Notes: a model not told the origin generated them from the letters alone. Counted from the stretch's first letter, positions 26,603 through 37,360 are shown. The stretch: 64,000 nucleotides of DNA from Penium margaritaceum (GCA_023375785.1 SZWC01006945.1:20577-84576); one strand, 5' to 3'. Program-made: numbers and translations.

Positions 26603-28120
26603 ATGCGCTGGACTGCGAGGGTCCATGGAAATGCTCGTCGCTCCATTTTGCCCGAAGTAGGATTGGCTGTTGGGATTTTGCACATCCCCCTGACGAAGGC
26701 TAAGTGCCATCAGGTTGCCTATGAAACATGGACACGAAACCCTTTCACTGAATACCGCCATCCGCATCCTTCGCCCACGGTCCTCCGGCAACACGTCAAC
26801 CACCTAACGATGGAGCGCTTTTTGCAGGTCGTCACCCCTGAGGAGCATGTCCGTCGTCTTGAGGCACAACTTGGGCGTGCGATCCCTCCTAGGCCGCCTC
26901 CAATCCGGCGTCCGGTAGGACGCCCTCGGAAACCTGTTGCCTTGTCGTTTGACGACAGCATACCAGGCTACTCAGCACGAGAGCCGACGGCCGCTTCCAA
27001 CCCGCAGTGCCCTGCTCCGAACCAAGAGGAAGCTTTGCCGCTTCGTTTGCTTCCTGTCGTCCCACCACCAGCTCCTTCAACATGGGATGCAACAGGTGGC
27101 AGCCCACCACCAGTTGCAACGTCATTGGATGCGGCAGGTTCCAACAGGGTTGGTGCGGCACAGCAAGCCGCAATGCGTGCCAAGGGGAAAGCAACATCAG
27201 TAGCTGCTGCACCAGCCACGTCAGCAGCTTCGGCAGCGGCAGCGGCAGCGGCAGACTGCATCCCACCCTCAGCATCATTGTCTCATGCGGCATGTTCCAG
27301 CAGGGCTGGAGCAAAGATTGTGGAAAAGCAAGCTGCAATGCGTGCCAAGGGGAAAGTAGCGTCGACAGCACGAGCCGCACCAGCGGCAGAGGCAAAGGCA
27401 GCGGCAGCGGCAGAGGCAACGGCAGCGGCAGCGGCAGAGGCAACGGCAGCGGCAGCGGCAGAGGCAACGGCAGCGGCAACGGCAGAGGCAGCGACAACGG
27501 CAGACCCTAAGGGAAAGGGGAAGGTAGCGGCTGTGGAACAGCCACGGAAGAAGCGCACCCGTATTTCTTCCCTTGAGCCTCGCTTCAGTGCTGGACCAGT
27601 GAGGATTGAGGAGCCAAAAGAGCCGGTACCGCTCTCTAGCGACAGTTCTAGCAACAGTGACAGTGACAGTGGTGCATCCTCCCGCCCTCAAGACAGTGAT
27701 GACTCCACAGATAGCAAGTGTCTGGCCATCGTCCCTGTGAGCAGCACCACAATATCAGCGAGCAGCAGCAACAGAAACGGCAGGCGCAGACGTGGCCAGT
27801 ACTGTGACTGGTTTGGTTCAGGCCACTTCCCAACGATCTACAAGGTTGTGAAGTCACAGCCCTCTTTCTATGCATCTGTGAAGAAAGTGCAATGCTCTTT
27901 CCGCACCCCTGGTGGATTCTGCATTTTCAGCCGCCTGTCACCGAGAACGGTCGCTAGCTGGTTTGAACCAGGCACTAAAGTTTTGAAGGCACAGTATGCC
28001 ATAGCAGCAGCAGCAAGCATGAAGGTTCAGCCGACGTCTCCAACCAGCAACAAGAAGCAGGTTCAGGGTTGCATGGGCAAGCGCGCTTTCTTGGCCGGTC
28101 ATGGGTTCGTAGGTTTGTGA
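26603..28120 (+). CDS. N-terminal region of the transposon protein: AT-hook, Ala-rich linker, NLS-like cluster
   Basis: The frame is open from 26543, but its first ATG is at 26603 (MRWTARVHGN), giving about 505 residues. Numbering from the upstream end of the frame: residues 121-131 read IRRPVGRPRKP, an AT-hook type minor-groove motif. Residues 150-330 are Ala/Pro-rich, with QAAMRAKGK occurring twice and four copies of AEATAAAA or near versions. QPRKKRTR near 335 is a basic cluster that could be a nuclear localisation signal. A Ser/Asp-rich acidic run follows near 366-392. The C-terminal part, from YCDWFGSGHFPTIYKVV onward and including LSPRTVASWF, resembles the DNA-binding helix-turn-helix region of pogo transposases. 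The true protein probably continues into the catalytic frame that overlaps it from about 28,069; a one-base change near 28,075 separates them in this copy. Function as a DNA-binding part of a transposase is inference from position and motifs. Confidence 0.6.
   Translation: MRWTARVHGNARRSILPEVGLAVGILHIPLTKAKCHQVAYETWTRNPFTEYRHPHPSPTVLRQHVNHLTMERFLQVVTPEEHVRRLEAQLGRAIPPRPPPIRRPVGRPRKPVALSFDDSIPGYSAREPTAASNPQCPAPNQEEALPLRLLPVVPPPAPSTWDATGGSPPPVATSLDAAGSNRVGAAQQAAMRAKGKATSVAAAPATSAASAAAAAAADCIPPSASLSHAACSSRAGAKIVEKQAAMRAKGKVASTARAAPAAEAKAAAAAEATAAAAAEATAAAAAEATAAATAEAATTADPKGKGKVAAVEQPRKKRTRISSLEPRFSAGPVRIEEPKEPVPLSSDSSSNSDSDSGASSRPQDSDDSTDSKCLAIVPVSSTTISASSSNRNGRRRRGQYCDWFGSGHFPTIYKVVKSQPSFYASVKKVQCSFRTPGGFCIFSRLSPRTVASWFEPGTKVLKAQYAIAAAASMKVQPTSPTSNKKQVQGCMGKRAFLAGHGFVGL
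27386..27481 (+). repeat. 24-bp coding minisatellite (AEATAAAA) x4
   Basis: Four units of GCAGAGGCAACGGCAGCGGC plus AGCG run end to end, the first with AAAGG in place of CAACGG at one codon. In the sense frame each gives eight residues, AEATAAAA. Further GCAGCGGCAGCGG runs lie on both sides. The tract produces long spurious frames in the other five readings, rich in Gly/Ser or Leu/Pro. Confidence 0.9.
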
Positions 28121-29055
28121 AAGACCAAATGGGATGGGCATGGCGTGCAGGTACAACTGCGGCTCAGAATGTTCCAAAAAACTGGCAGGTCAAGGTTGAT
28201 CACTTTCTCATGCGCGCTGCAGCACTCATCTCACAGCACAAAATCAAGCCTGCTTTCGTGGTCAATGCAGACCATACTAGCATTTAGCTTGTGCCTGCCG
28301 CTAGCCACACGTATGCGCCCAAGGGTGCCGACGACGTGTGCATCGTCGGATTTGATGATAAGCATGCCATCACTATTCTGGTCACGTCCTCCTTCGCGGG
28401 TGATTTCCTCCCCATGCAGGTAATCTACGCTGGCAAGTCCAAGAGGTGTCTCCCAAAGGGCATGCATGCGAGAGAGTTGGTTGATTGTGGATGGCAGCTC
28501 ACTCACACGCCCAACCATTGGGCGAACACTGAGACTACCATGGCTTGGGTGCGTTCCATTGTGCAGCCATACTACAAGTTAAAGTGCAATGTGTACGGAT
28601 TGCATCCGGGTGAAGTGCACATGTTGCTTGTGCTTGATGCATGGCGCCCTCACTGCAGCACGTCGTTCCGCCTGTGGCTAGGGCAGAATTTCCCACACAT
28701 GCATCCTGTGTATGTGCCCGCTGGTTGTACCCCAAAGGAACAGCCAGCGGACATCGGCATCATCTCACCATTCAAGAAGCAGGTGGAGGATCAGTTTGCC
28801 ATGTAGGCAACTGAAAAGAAGCGCGAGGGAGACACTTTTTCACTCGGCATGGGTGTCATTAAGGAAGCAGCGTGCAAGTGGTTTCTCATGGCATGGCAGC
28901 ACGTGAACAACAGCAGTGAGATCATACAGAATGCATGGATCAGAGCTGGATTTAGGAAGGTGTTTGAGGATGAGTTCCAGCGTCATGCCAATGGCATGTA
29001 CGGCCACGTTATGTTTGAAGATGAAGGGGTGGAAGAGGAGGATGAAGTGATGTGA
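28069..29055 (+). pseudogene. Pogo-like transposase catalytic domain (DDE/D superfamily), decayed
   Basis: One reading frame carries the whole domain. First comes a helix-rich segment FLGRSWVRRFVKDQMGWAWR, typical of the region ahead of the catalytic core. Next is VVNADHTSI with the first Asp (28270-28272), then LVLDAWRPH with the second (28636-28638), and QPADIGIISPFKK with the third (28750-28752). The triad is thus D,D,D, with 37 residues between the second and third, and the sequence around the third (GCTPKEQPAD) matches the usual pogo/Tigger pattern of PxxTxxxQPxD. The frame ends in an acidic tail, EDEGVEEEDEVM. In-frame TAG codons at 28285-28287 and 28804-28806 interrupt it, and its link to the upstream frame needs a shift. 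The family is clear; activity is not expected from this copy. Confidence 0.85.
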
Positions 29056-29290
29056 TGTTAACGTTGAAGGAAATTCTTTTCCAATCATTGTTGACATGCT
29101 CTATTCTTGTACCGTCAGTTTTTGTCTACCACGTTAATCCATCATAGTTAGGGGAGGAACTTTGCTGAACACATTTTCCATGGTGACGGTTGATTTCAAC
29201 TATAAGCTGGTCCAATTCAGTGAAGTGCACTTTAAATTCAATGAACGAATTTTTGTATTGCATTCAACGACCATTCAAAACAGTTAATGT
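29056..29290 (+). other. 3' non-coding part of the pogo-like element
   Basis: This AT-rich stretch lies between the last transposase codon and the right inverted repeat. Its last 75 bases, in reverse complement, are closely similar to the left end of the MITE at 43,839, with shared TTGAATGCAATACA and TTCGTTCA phrases. No other feature is visible. Confidence 0.7.
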
Positions 29291-29311
29291 CGAAATCCAA
29301 GAGCAGTAGGG
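29291..29311 (-). repeat. Right terminal inverted repeat of the pogo-like element
   Basis: The stretch pairs with 26422-26442 and is followed at once by the TA at 29312-29313 and then by satellite sequence (ACAAATTTCCCATGGCATG). Confidence 0.88.
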
Positions 29312-29313
29312 TA

Positions 29314-32300
29314 ACAAATTTCCCATGGCATGTTTTCACCAAACCAAAGAGCTATGTGCGCACCCAATGTTCTTCCGGTGCGGTCAACGAAATCAGGGTC
29401 AATCGCAAACAGATCGACGAGCCGTAAAATTTTCCTGGTACCCCTCGACAAGCTTTAATACATTGTGGATTTCATTCATTTAAACTCCCCATGGCATTTT
29501 TTCACCAAGCCCGTGAGCTGTGTATGCACCCACCGTTCTTCCGCTATGGTCAACGGAATCAGGGTTAATCGAAACAGATCAACGAGTTGTAAAATGTTTT
29601 TGGTAGCCCTGGACGATCCCTAATACTTTGTGGATTTCATTCAGTAAAATTTCCCATGGCACTGTTTCACAAAGCCCAAGAGCACCCACCGTTCTTCCGG
29701 TGTGGTCGACGGAATGAGGGTCAATCGGAAACAGATCGAGGTACCGTAAAATGTTTCTGGTAGCCCTAGACACGCTCAAATACACTATGGATTTCATTCA
29801 ATAAAATTCCCCATGGAATTCTTTCACCAAGCCTAGGAGCTGTGTGCGCACCCACCGTTCTTTCGGTGTGGTCGACGGAATCAGGGTCAATTGGAAACAG
29901 ATAGACGAGCCATAAAATACTTCTGGTAGCACTAGACAAGTCCTAATTCAGTGTGGATTTCATTCAATAAATTTCCCACGGCATTTTTTCACAAGCGCAT
30001 GAGCTATGTGCGCACCCACTACTCTTCCGATGTGATCGACGGAATCAGGGTCAATCGGATATAGATCGACAAGCCGTAAAATGTTCCTGGTTGCCCTCGA
30101 CAAGCCCTAGTACACTTTGGATTTCTACAGAAAACATCCCCATGGAATTTCTTCACCAACCCAGGAGTTGTGTGTGCACCCACCGTTCTTCCGGTGTGGT
30201 CGACAGAATCAGGGTCGGTCAGAAACAGATCGACGAGTTGTAAATTGTTTCTGGTAGCCATAGACAAGCCTTTATACACAGCAGATTTCATTCAATGAAA
30301 TTCCCCATTGCATTTCTTCACCAAGCCTTGGAGCTGTGTGTGTACCTTCTGTTCTTCCGGTGTGGTCGACGGAATGAGGGTGAATCGAAAACAGATCAAG
30401 GAGCCGTAAAATGTTTTTGGTAGTCCTTGACAAGCCCCAATACACTGTGGATCTCATTAAATAAAAATCCCAATTGCATTTTTTCACCAAGCCCAGGAGC
30501 TGTGTGTGAACCCACCGTTCTTCTTGTGTGGTCGACGGAATGAGGGTCCGATGGAAACAGATCGAGGAGTAGTAAAATGTTTCTGGTAGCCCTGGACAAG
30601 CCCTAATACACTGTGGATTTCATTCAATAGAAATCCCCATGGCATTTTTTCACCAAGCCCAGGAGCTGTGTGCGCATCCAGCGTTCTCTTGGTGTGGTTG
30701 ACAGATTCAGGATCAATCGAAAATAGATCGACAAGTCGTAAATGTTTTCTAGTTGCCGTGGACAAGCCCTAATACACTGTAAACTTCATTCAATGAATTT
30801 ACCCATGGCATTTTTTCACCAAGCTCATGAGTTGTGTGCGCACCTACCGTTCTTCTGGTGTGGTCGACGGAATCAATGTTTATCAAAAACAGATGGACGA
30901 ACCGTAAAATGTTTCTCATAGCCTTAGACAAGGCCTAATACACTGTGAGTTCCATTTAATGAAATTCCCCATGGCATTTCTTCACCAATCCCAAGAGCTG
31001 TGTGCGCACCGACTGACCTTCCGGTGTGGGCGACGGAATCAGGGTCAATCGGAAACACATCAAGGAGCCATAAAATGTCTGTAGTAGCCCTAGAAAAGCC
31101 CTGATACACTGTGGATTTCATTGAATGAAATTCCCCATGGAATTTTTTCACAAAGCCCAGGAGCTGTGTGCGCCCCCATCGTTCTTCCAGTGTGGTCGAC
31201 GGAATGAGGGTCAATCGGAGACAGATCGAGGAGCCGAAAAATGTTTCTGGTAGCCCAAGACAGTCCCTAATACACTGTTTATCTTATTCAATACAATTCC
31301 CCATGGCATGTTTTCACCAAGCCCATTAGCTGTGTGCGCACCCACTGTTCTTCCGGTGTGGTCGATGGAACCAGGGTCAATCGGAAATAGATCGACACAT
31401 CGTAACATGTTTTTGGTAGCCCTGGACAAGCCCTAATACACTGTGGATTTCATTCAATGAAATTCCCCATGGCATTTTTTCACCAAGCCTAGGAGCCGTG
31501 TGCGCACCCACTGTTCTTCCAGTGTGGTTGGCGGAATTAGGGTCAGTCGGAAATAGATCGAGGAGTCGTGAAATGTTTCTTGTAGCCCTAGACAAGCCTT
31601 AATACATTGTGGATTTGATTCAATAAATTTCCATGGCATTTTTTCATTCAGCCCAGGAGCTGTGTGCGCACCTACTGTTCTTTTGGTGTGGTCGACGGAA
31701 TCAAGGTCAATCGGAAACTGATCGACAAGCCATAAAATGTTTGTCGTAGCCCCAGACAAGTCCTAATACACTGTGGATTTCATTCAATGAATTTCCATGG
31801 CTTTTCTTCATTCAGCCTAGGAGTTGTGTGTGCACCCATTGTTTTCCCGGTGTGGTCGATGGAATAAGGGTCAATCGAAAACTGATCGACAAGCCGTAAA
31901 ATGTTCTCAGTAGGCCTCAACAGGCTCTAATGCACTATGGATTTCATATAATAAAATTCCCCATGGTATTTTCCCACCAAGCCAAGGGGCTGTGTGTGCA
32001 CCCACCGTTTTTCCCGTGTGGTTGACGGAATTAGGGTCAATCAGAAACAGATCAACGAGCCGTAAAGTGTTTCTGGTAGCCGTAGACAAGCCCTAATACA
32101 CTGTGGATTTCATTCTATGAAATTACCCATGGCATTTTTTCACCAAGTCCAGGAGCTGTGTACGCACCCACCGTTCTTCCGGTGTGGTTGACGGAATGAG
32201 GGTCAATTCAAAACAGATCAAGGAGTTGTGAAATGTTTCTGGTAGCCCTAGACAAGCCCTAGTACACTGTGGATTCCATTCAATTAAATTCCCTATGGTA

Positions 32301-35300
32301 TTGTTTCACCAAGCCCAGGAGCTGTGTGCGCATCCTGCATTATTCTGGTGTGGTCGACAGATTCAGGGTCAATCAGAAATAGATCGACAAGCCGTAAAAT
32401 GTTTCTCTTATCCCTAGACAAGCCCTAGTATTATATGGATTTCATTCAATAAAATTCCTCATGGCATTTTTTCACCAAGCCAAGGAGCTGTGTGCGCACC
32501 CACCGTTCTTCCGGTGTGGCTGACGGAATCGGGGTCAATTGGAAATAGATCAACAAACCGTAAAATGTTTCTAGTAACCCTAGAAAATCCCTAATGCACT
32601 GTGGTTTTCATTCAATAACATTCGCCATGGAATTTGTTCACCAATCCTAGGAGCTGTGTGCGCACCCACTGTTCTTCCGATGTGGTCGACAGAATCAGGG
32701 TCAATTGGAAACAGATGGACGAGCTATACAATGTTTCTGGTAGCCCTGGAGAAGCCCTAATACACTGTGGATTCTATTCAATAAAATTCCCCATAACAGT
32801 TTTTCACCAAGCCGATTAGCTGTGGGCGCACCAACTGTTCTTTCGGTGTGGTCGACGGAATAAGGGTCAATCACAAACAGATCGTCCAGCTGTTAAATGT
32901 GTTTGGTAGCCCTTGACAAGCCCTAATACACTTTGGATTTCATTTAAGAAAATTCCCCATGGCATTCTTTCACCAAGCCCAAGAGTTGTGTGCGCACCCA
33001 CCGTTCTTCCGGTTTGGTTGACGGAATCAGGGTGGATCCAAAATAGATCAAGGAGCCGTAATGTGTGGCTAGTAGCCCTGGACAAGCCCTAATACACTGT
33101 GGATTTCATTCAATAAAACTCCCAATGGCATTTTTTCACCAAGCACAGGAGCTATGTGTGCACCCACCGTTCTTCCATTGTGGTCAACAGAAAAAGGGTC
33201 AATCAAAAACAGATCAACGAGTCGTAAAATGTTTCTAGTAGTCCCAGACGAGCCCTAACACATTGTGGATTTTATTCAATAGAATTCCCCATGGCATTTT
33301 TTCCCCAAGCATAGGAGTTGTGTGCGCACCCAGTGTTCTTCCGGTGTGGTTGACGGAATCAGCGTTAATAGGAGGCAGATCGACAAGCCGTAAAATGTTT
33401 CTGGTGCTCTAGACAAGTCCTAAAACACCGTGGATTTCATTTGATAAGTTTATCATGGCATTTTTTCACCCAGTCCAGGAGGTGTGTGCGCACCCACTCT
33501 TCTTCCGGTGTGGTCGACAGAATCAGGGTCAATCGGAAACTGATCGACGAGCCGTATAAATTCCCTGGTAACCCTCAACAAGTCCTAATACACTGTGGAT
33601 TTTATTCAATAAAACTCCCCATGGCATTTTCTCACCAAGCCGAGGAGCTGTGTGCGCACCCAGTGTTCTTTTGGTGTGGTCGTCAGAATGAGTGCCAATT
33701 GGAAACAGATCGACAATCCGTAAAATGTTCGTGGTAGCCCTAGACAAGCTTTTATACACTGTGGATTTTATTCAATGAAATTCCCCATGGCATTCTTTCA
33801 CCAATCTTAGGAGTCGTGTGCACACCCACCGTTCTTCCGGTGTGGTCCACGGAATGAGGGTCCATCAGAAACAAATCGAGGAGCCGTAAAATGTTTCTGG
33901 TAGCCTTGGACAAGCCCTAATACACAGTGGATTTTATCAAATGAGTCCCCCATGGCATTTTTTCACCAAGCCCAAGAGTTGTGTGCTCACCCACCATTCT
34001 TCTGGTGTGGTCGACAGAATCAGGGTTGTTAGAAACAGATCAAAGAGTCGTTACATGTTTCTGGTAGCCCTAGACAAGCCCTAATTCACTATGGATTTCA
34101 TTCAATATAATTCCCCATGGAATTTCTTCCCAAAGCCCAGGAGCTGTGTGCGCACCCACTGTTCTTCCGGTGTGGTCAACGGAATCAGGGTCAATAGGAA
34201 ACAGATCAACAAGCCGTAAAATGTTTCTGGTAGCCATGGACAAGCCATAAGACACTGTGGATTTCATTTAATATAATTCCACATGGCATTCTTTCACCAA
34301 GCACAGGAGCTGTGTGCGGACCCAGCGTTCTCCGGTGTGGTCGACAGATTCATGGTCAATCAAGAATAGATCGACAAGCCGTAAAATGTTTGTGGTAGCT
34401 ATGGAAAAGCCCTAATACACTGTGGATTTCATTTAATGAAATTCCACATGGCATCTCTTCACCAATCCCAAGAGCTGTATGCGCACCCACTGCTCTTCCG
34501 ATGTGGTTGACGGAATCAGGCTCAATCGGAAACAGATCGATGAGCCGTAAAATGTTTATAGAAGTCCTAGACATGTCCTAATACACTGTGGATTTCATTC
34601 AATATATTTCTAATGGAATTGTTTAACCAAGCCCAGGAGTTGTGTGCGCACCCAGTGTTCTTCCCGTGTGGTGGAAGGAATCCGGGTCAATCGGAAACAG
34701 ATCAACGAGCCGTAAAATGTTTTTGGTAGCCCTAGACAAGTTATAGTACACATTGGATTTTGTTAAATGAATTCCCCATGGCATGTTTTCACCAAGCCCA
34801 AGAGATTTGTGCGTACCCACCTTTCTTCCGGTGTGGTCGACGGAATGAGGGTCAATCGGAAAGAGATCGACAAGCCGTAAAACATTTCTGGTAGCCCTAG
34901 ACACGTTCTAATACACTGTGGATTACATTCAATAAAATTCCCCATCGAATTTTTTCACCAAGCCCAGGAGTTGTGTACGCACCCACTGTACTTGTGGTGT
35001 CGTCAACGGAATGAGGGTCAATCGGAAACAGATCGAGGTGCCGTAAAATGTTTCTGGTAGCCGTAGACAAGCCCTATTGCACTTTAGATTTCATTCAATA
35101 AAATTCCACATGGCATTTTTTCACCAAGCCCAAGAGTTGTGTGTGCACTGACTGTTCTTTAGGTGTGGTCGATGGAATCAGGGTCAATCAGAAAGAGATC
35201 AACGAGCCAAAGAGTGTTTCTGGTAGCCCAAGACAAGCCCGAATACATTGTGGATTTCATTCAATAAGATTCCCCATGGCATTTTCTCACCAATCCCAGG

Positions 35301-35974
35301 AGCTGTGTGCGCACCCACTGTTCTTCCGGTGTGGTCGACGGAATCAGGGTCAATTAGAAACAGATCGACAAGCCGTAAAATGTTTATGGTAGCCCTAGAA
35401 AATCCTTGATACACTATGGATTTCATTCAATAAAATCCCCCATGAAAGTTTTTCACCAAGCCCACGAGTTGTGTGCTCACCTAGCGTTCTTCCGGTGTGG
35501 TCGACGGAATCAGGGTAAATCGGAAACATATCGACAAGCCGTAAAATGTTTTGGGTAGCCGTAGAGAAACTCTAATGCACTGTTGATTTCATTAAATAAA
35601 ATTCCCCATGGCATTTTTTCACCAAGCCCAGGAGATGTGTGCGCACCCACTGTTCTTCCAATGTGGTCGACGGAATTAGGGTCAATGGGAAATAGATCAA
35701 TGAGCCATAAAACGTTTCTGGTAGTCCTAGATAAGCCCTAATACACTGTGGATTTCATTAAATGAAATTCCCCATGGAATTTTTTCACCAAGCCCGGGAG
35801 TTGTGTGCGTACCCACTGTTCTTCCGGTGTGGTCGACGGAATCAGGGTCAATAAAAAACAGATCGACAAGCCGTAAAATGTTTCTAGTAGTCCTAGACAA
35901 GCCCTCATACACTGTGGATTTCATTGAATAAACTTCCCCATGGTATTTTTTCACCAAGCCCAGTAGCTGTGTGT
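29314..35974. repeat. 166-bp satellite array, right block, about 40 monomers
   Basis: This continues the same array in the same orientation and period after the transposon. Its first monomer is the other half of the one broken at 26,421. It ends abruptly within a monomer at about 35,974 (AAGCCCAGTAGCTGTGTG), where a retroelement LTR-like sequence begins. Monomer variation resembles that of the left block. Confidence 0.97.
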
Positions 35975-36500
35975 AAAGACCTTTGGGGGCCGAACACCAC
36001 AGGTCGGGTCAAGTATTCAATATTCCCCCGGCCGAACAATGTAAAAATCCTTAGCTCAATGCGTGGCGTGCCTTGAATGTACGGACATAGATGCTGAATT
36101 ACAGAGTTCAGGGACTCATGTACGTCTGGGAAACAAATATCTTGGGGTCTCAATGATACTTGGCGTCTTTTTTTTCGAACTCTACTTCTGCTTTAATTCA
36201 ACCAAATACTAATGGGGTTTTGAGCAGATTTGTAATCGTTTTTTCATCCCTTATGGAAAGTGGTTGAACATGTCAGATTTTTGTTCAAAGCATCGGAGGT
36301 CAGTACAAGTGTCCAAAACTCCCTCTACCAAACTGTGAAACAATTCAGAGGTCAACACATGATACGCCATCAATTACAAGAAAACAATTCCGTGTGCTGA
36401 GTTTCAAGAGTCATGTATACCATGATGTTCTATTCCTCCATTTATTGGTGTTTTCTTTTTCTTATAAGAAGTGGCTCCATGCCGGCTAGAACAGCCATTG
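35973..36500 (-). repeat. LTR-like end of a gypsy remnant abutting the satellite
   Basis: The sequence begins TGTAAAGACC right at the satellite edge. Phrases inside it, such as GGAGGTCAGTACAAGTGTCC and TCAAGAGTCATGTATACC, recur in diverged form at about 57,116-57,230 and 57,629-57,745, with closely similar internal spacing (109-111 bp). I read all three as copies of one old LTR family on the minus strand. The inner boundary is approximate. Confidence 0.5.
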
Positions 36501-36569
36501 ATTTTGTCATTTGTGTCCTGCAGGTTTTCATCATGATCCTAATTTTTTCTAGAACAAGCCACGACCACA

Positions 36570-37150
36570 TCACATGAATTTAAATTCTATCAAGCTTTCA
36601 ATCAAGCGTTGTCCCACAGTATCTTCAATCTCATACGTTATGCCCTTTTTTTTCTGGACCTGAGGTGAAGAGGACACGTCTTTCATAAGGAAGTGCTCAC
36701 AAGAGTCTTGGCAGAGTTTAAGATGGTCGAAGTGGATCACCAGGTGGATGACCATGTCGTCAAATAGTCATTGCTTTGTAGTTACTGCTTTGTAGTTACA
36801 TGTGTCCATGTGTTTTTCATGAAAATTTGCTCCAACCACATATCTTCATGCGTTGTGTAGGACTATCCTTGCAAATACATGTTCATTACTTCTGATAAAC
36901 TGTAATCACCAACGTGGAATTTGGTGTTTGTCCGATGCTTGTCTGTTGCTTGCTTCGTGGCTACCCGGGTCTTTGTGAGCGCGTGGCAAGTCTTGTCCCA
37001 AACATTTGAAAACATTGTTGTTTCATTCCAACTACTGGTATGCTTCTTGAACCTTTCAAAACATTCTAGAGTTGAAGGTATTTTGCCACAAACCACCTCC
37101 CAAGGGATGTTTCCTAAGCTGTCAATGATTGTGAAGTTTGTGTGAGATTA
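36570..37150 (-). mobile_element. Ty3/gypsy chromovirus remnant: integrase C-terminus and chromodomain-side region
   Basis: On the minus strand, IPSTLECFERF and KQATDKHRTNTKFHVGDY correspond to the integrase C-terminal region of gypsy elements, and HFDHLKLCQDSCEHFLMKDV to the segment before the chromodomain. The first part parallels 58,128-58,478 closely, so both belong to one family. Together with the LTR-like stretch to the left this is the 3' end of an old, broken element. It may be the far end of the element whose gag and reverse transcriptase remain at 54,314-56,900, separated by the nest between; that is inference. Confidence 0.65.
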
Positions 37151-37360
37151 TCGGTCAATAGATTTGTTTGAGTGAGCGATAACTTTGCTAATTGATCCGA
37201 CATGGTGTAGTCGGATCGACAAAAAGAGGTTTGTACACGAAGTTACACATTACTACATGTAAACACCCGGGTGCGGCTTGACTAGGAATTCTCTACTGTA
37301 CAGGCCATGTTTAATTCTGGCATCCGGGTCCAAGGGGAGAAAGGAGCCTAGATCATTGAG
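37151..37360. other. Unassigned spacer
   Basis: About 210 bp between the gypsy remnant and the orphan LTR. I see no gene, repeat match or clear structure. Confidence 0.4.

Larger units (their letters stand above)
26422..29311 (+). mobile_element. Pogo-like (Tc1/mariner superfamily) DNA transposon inserted in a satellite monomer
   Basis: The 2,890-bp element has 21-bp terminal inverted repeats. The left arm reads CCGTACTGCTCTTTGATTTC; the right arm in reverse complement reads CCCTACTGCTCTTGGATTTC. They match at 19 of 21 positions. A TA dinucleotide flanks each end (26420-26421 and 29312-29313), as expected for the superfamily. Removing the element and one TA restores an ordinary monomer across its ATTCAATAAAATTCCC stretch, so this was a single clean insertion into the array. 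Inside are an N-terminal frame with an AT-hook and an alanine-rich region, then a DDE/D catalytic domain of pogo type in another frame. The copy is not functional as it stands: one frame change and two in-frame TAG codons interrupt the transposase. The MITE at 43,839 shares both of its ends. Confidence 0.9.

Noticed and set aside
26889-27510. A 202-codon Leu/Pro-rich minus-strand frame and a 167-codon Gly/Ser-rich plus-strand frame.
   Set aside because: Both are other readings of the GCAGCGGCAGAGGCAACG repeat within the transposon protein.
3585-35974. Dozens of minus-strand frames of 60-110 codons with similar proteins (MSRATRNILRLVDLFPIDPD and the like), suggesting a gene family.
   Set aside because: They are the satellite monomer read on its stop-poor strand. 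The period is 166 bp, so the frame shifts at each unit and no reading continues; starts and stops fall at fixed monomer positions and changes show no codon bias.
3585-35974. A CENP-B box in the satellite.
   Set aside because: No monomer segment fits the TTCG....A..CGGG pattern; AATCGGAAACAG is only superficially similar.
3585-35974. CRISPR-like array of repeats and spacers.
   Set aside because: Repeats are contiguous 166-bp units with no unique spacers, in a eukaryotic context.
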